A stretch of 6,978 nucleotides of DNA from JAICLL01 sp035252155 (GTDB lineage Bacteria; Planctomycetota; Planctomycetia; Pirellulales; JAICIG01), in the NCBI GenBank assembly GCA_035252155.1, contig DATFDL010000238.1, positions 1 to 6,978 on the forward strand, given 5' to 3'. A program made the translations under genes and the position numbers. The notes below the pieces were generated by a model that saw nothing but the letters and a program-made list of their open reading frames with translations, was not told the origin of the DNA and ran no database searches. Below are positions 4,669 through 6,978 of this stretch, one piece after another (position 1 is the first letter of the stretch; each line of letters starts with the position of its first letter).

Positions 4669-6903
4669 ATGCCGCTCTGGCAGTCTCTAATGTGGCGATC
4701 GCACCGCAAGTTGCTGCTCATGGTCGCCCTAGGGGCGGCCGTCTTGAGTTGGTGCGTGACGCCGGTCGCCGCGGGCGATGCGGCGCACCCTGCCGACGCC
4801 TCCGCCGAGCTCCCGCTCAATTTTGTCAACGACGTCCTGCCGCTGCTTACCAAGCACGGCTGCAACAGCGGCGGCTGTCATGGCCGCGGCAGCGGACAAA
4901 ACGGCTTTAAACTGTCGCTGCTGGCTTTCGATCCGGCCGCCGATTACGCCGCGCTGGCCGACGAAGGATTGGGGCGGCGCGTCTCGTGGACAGCGCCCGA
5001 AGAATCGCTCATGCTGCTCAAGGCCACGGGGCAAGTCGCTCATGGCGGAGGTGTGCGTTTCGAGCCTGAATCGCCCGCTTATCAACTGCTGCGGCAATGG
5101 ATTGCTCAGGGTACGCCCTGGGTCGACGACCACGACCCGACATTGGTGCGAATCGCCGTCGAACCGGCCGAGCGAATCTTGTCGCCCGGCGAAACACTGT
5201 CCTTGCACGTCACCGCGCATTATTCCGACGGCTCGACGCGCGATGTGACCGCGACAGCCGAATACTTCAGCCAGCAACCCGCGCATTTAGAAGTCTCAGG
5301 CGAAGGGCAGGTGCGGTCGCTCGGACCATGTGGCGACGCCGCGATTACCGTCCGTTACATGGGCATCGTCGCCATCGCGCGGCTCTCAATGCCCTATCGC
5401 CGGGACTTGCCGGAGCAGGCTTATGCCGGTTTTGAGCCGAAGAATTTCGCCGACCAGTTGGTGCTCGAAAAATGGCGCAAGCTTGGACTGGCGCGAAGCC
5501 CGGCGGCGACGGATGCCGAATTTCACCGTCGCGCGTTCCTCGATGCCATCGGCACGCTGCCCACGCCGCAGGAGACGCGCGAGTTTCTGGCGGACGCCTC
5601 GCCCGACAAACGCGACCGGCTGATCGATCGCCTGCTGGAGCGCCCTGAGTATGCGGTCTTTTGGGGGCAGAAATGGGGCGATATTTTGCGTAACAAGCAG
5701 CTCGACGGCGCGCAGAAAGACAACAGCGTTAAGTTCACAGCCTGGTTGCGGTCGGCGTTCGCTCAGAACATGCCGTTCGACAAGTTCGCCCGCGAGCTGA
5801 TCGCGGTGACGGGCAAGCTGGAAGACCATCCGCAGATGGATTGGTATCGCCAGCTCAACAGCAGCCAGAACCGTGTGGAAGACACCTGCCAGGTGTTTCT
5901 GGGAATGCGGGTTTCGTGCGCCAACTGCCACAATCATCCCTTCGAGCGGATTTCGCAGAACGACTATTGGCAGTTCGCGGCGTTCTTCGCGCGAGTCGAC
6001 GCCATGCCCTACGGCACCGTCAAAACCGTGGGAGTCAAGGACGAGGGCGAGATGACCAACCCGCGCAGCGGCCAGGCGGTGTTGCCCAAGCCCTTCGGCG
6101 GGCTGGAGTATGCCTATGTCAAAGGCGAAGACCCGCGGCAAAAACTGGTCGATTGGCTGGTGGCTAGAGACAATCCATACTTCGCGCGGGCCATCTGCAA
6201 CCGCCTCTGGGGGCATTACCTCAAGCGCGGGCTGGTCGAAGCGGTCGATGACTTGCGAGCCACCAACCCGCCGACGAATCCCGCCTTGCTCGACGCTTTG
6301 GCCGCCGATTTTGTCGCGCATGGTTTTGATCTTAAGCATTTGACTCGGACGATCATGAAATCGCGCGTGTATGGCCTAAGTTCGCTGCCGACCGCCGACA
6401 ACGCCGCCGATCGGCAGAGCTACGCCCGGCATTATCCGCAGCGACTGGCGCCGCATGTGTTGCTTGACGCCATCGGCGCGGCGACGGGCGTGCCCGTCAA
6501 GTTCAACCAGTTCGCCGAGGCGAAGCGGGCGATCGAGTTGCCCAATGAAGCCGAACAAAGCGATTTTCTCGACATCTTCGGGCGTTCGCGGCGTGACACG
6601 CCCTGCGTGTGCGAAACACGCGTCGAGCCTAATCTCTCGCAGGTCCTCTATCTGATGTTCTCGCCCGAATTGCAGCGCGACATTGCCAATCCCGAGGGGG
6701 CGGTGGCGAAGTTGATGAAAGACAACAAGCCGGCGGCCGAGGTGGTCGAGGAGCTGTATTTGCGGACGCTTTGTCGCCCGCCGACCGCCGATGAATTGAA
6801 AGACGCGGTAGCGGTGATCGAGTCGACCGAGCCGAGACAGCTCGCCGCAGAAGATTTGCTGTGGACATTGTTGAACACCAAGGAGTTTTTGTTCAATCGT
6901 TAG
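4669..6903 (+). CDS. planctomycete cytochrome-like protein, PSCyt1-Ig-DUF1549-DUF1553
   Basis: 744 aa, exported. A signal peptide covers about 10-35 (basic WRSHRK, hydrophobic LLLMVALGAAVLSWCV, likely cleavage after PVAA). Domains in order: a PSCyt1-type cytochrome-like domain at about 50-150 with CNSGGCH at 65-71 (Cys-x4-Cys-His rather than Cys-x2-Cys-His); an Ig-like (BIG2) domain at about 160-240 (ILSPGETLSLHVTAHYSDGS, then DVTATAEY); PSCyt2/DUF1549 at about 257-445 with a canonical heme-type motif CANCH at 417-421 in SCANCHNHPFERI; and PSD1/DUF1553 at about 485-740 (LVARDNPYFARAICNRLWGH, then GFDLKHLTRTIMKSRVY), ending in the usual LLNTKEFLFNR. The biochemical role is not established; the family is thought to act outside the cytoplasm and is usually encoded beside a DUF1501 protein, which would lie past the right edge. 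The ATG at 4669 has no Shine-Dalgarno sequence. The ATG at codon 8 (4690) gives an equally good or better signal peptide. The stop TAG is the first triplet of a palindromic repeat. Confidence 0.93.
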   Translation: MPLWQSLMWRSHRKLLLMVALGAAVLSWCVTPVAAGDAAHPADASAELPLNFVNDVLPLLTKHGCNSGGCHGRGSGQNGFKLSLLAFDPAADYAALADEGLGRRVSWTAPEESLMLLKATGQVAHGGGVRFEPESPAYQLLRQWIAQGTPWVDDHDPTLVRIAVEPAERILSPGETLSLHVTAHYSDGSTRDVTATAEYFSQQPAHLEVSGEGQVRSLGPCGDAAITVRYMGIVAIARLSMPYRRDLPEQAYAGFEPKNFADQLVLEKWRKLGLARSPAATDAEFHRRAFLDAIGTLPTPQETREFLADASPDKRDRLIDRLLERPEYAVFWGQKWGDILRNKQLDGAQKDNSVKFTAWLRSAFAQNMPFDKFARELIAVTGKLEDHPQMDWYRQLNSSQNRVEDTCQVFLGMRVSCANCHNHPFERISQNDYWQFAAFFARVDAMPYGTVKTVGVKDEGEMTNPRSGQAVLPKPFGGLEYAYVKGEDPRQKLVDWLVARDNPYFARAICNRLWGHYLKRGLVEAVDDLRATNPPTNPALLDALAADFVAHGFDLKHLTRTIMKSRVYGLSSLPTADNAADRQSYARHYPQRLAPHVLLDAIGAATGVPVKFNQFAEAKRAIELPNEAEQSDFLDIFGRSRRDTPCVCETRVEPNLSQVLYLMFSPELQRDIANPEGAVAKLMKDNKPAAEVVEELYLRTLCRPPTADELKDAVAVIESTEPRQLAAEDLLWTLLNTKEFLFNR

Positions 6904-6951
6904 GGTGGGCACTGCCCACCAGGAATGGCGTGGTGGGCAATGCCCACCCTA
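6901..6951. repeat. palindromic repeat overlapping the stop codon
   Basis: Two 20-base arms, 6901-6920 and 6932-6951, are complementary at 19 positions across an 11-base loop. Each arm is itself a perfect 17-base palindrome around one central base: GGTGGGCAcTGCCCACC at 6904-6920 and GGTGGGCAaTGCCCACC at 6932-6948. The element can therefore fold as one long hairpin or as two small ones. It begins with the TAG that ends the cytochrome-like gene. No T-run follows, although the hairpin may still slow or end transcription. It resembles REP-like repeats dispersed in planctomycetes and cyanobacteria, from memory. Confidence 0.85.
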
Positions 6952-6978
6952 CCACCATCGTTCGACGTCTGTAGGGAA

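Noticed and set aside
5386..6339. 317-codon open frame on the minus strand opposite the cytochrome-like gene
   Set aside because: It lies wholly opposite a gene with clear family motifs, and its translation has no domain or export character. Long reverse frames are expected in GC-rich coding DNA.

Overview
The window looks like a chromosomal piece from a GC-rich planctomycete, probably in or near the Pirellulales. The main reason is the 744-residue exported protein at 4669-6903. It has the PSCyt1 / Ig-like / PSCyt2 (DUF1549) / PSD1 (DUF1553) order that is massively expanded in Planctomycetes. The two exported coiled-coil or hypothetical proteins on the left and the palindromic intergenic repeats fit the same group. 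This is inference from family knowledge; no rRNA or other marker gene is present.

Layout. (1) Positions 1-2875, minus strand: a tightly coupled operon read right to left. It starts with a 639-aa exported coiled-coil protein (956-2875). Its stop overlaps the start of a 312-aa hypothetical exported protein (18-956) as TAATG, behind a perfect AAGGAGG. The stop of that gene in turn overlaps the start of a third gene as ATGA; the third gene leaves the window after 7 codons. (2) Positions 2876-3057: divergent intergenic region. (3) Positions 3058-3912, plus strand: modA, a molybdate/tungstate-binding protein of an ABC transporter, probably a lipoprotein, with no modB or modC beside it. (4) Positions 3913-4668: largely non-coding. 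It holds a palindromic repeat about 65 bases after modA and one small minus-strand gene for a single-pass membrane protein (4220-4423). (5) Positions 4669-6903: the planctomycete cytochrome-like protein. Its stop codon lies inside a second palindromic repeat (6901-6951).

How the parts work together. The minus-strand operon is translationally coupled, so its three products are probably made in fixed ratio and act together at the cell envelope; the task is unknown. modA supplies oxyanion capture, but its membrane and ATPase partners must be elsewhere. The cytochrome-like protein normally works with a DUF1501 partner encoded next to it, which would lie beyond the right edge.

The most unusual signal is at 697-911. 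Five degenerate copies of a GC-rich motif in alternating orientation lie inside the 5' part of the 18-956 frame. They appear to have been inserted in frame between a well-supported start codon and the signal peptide, which now begins near residue 104. I see no defence system, CRISPR array, integrase, transposase or RNA gene, and nothing I would call a new multi-gene system.
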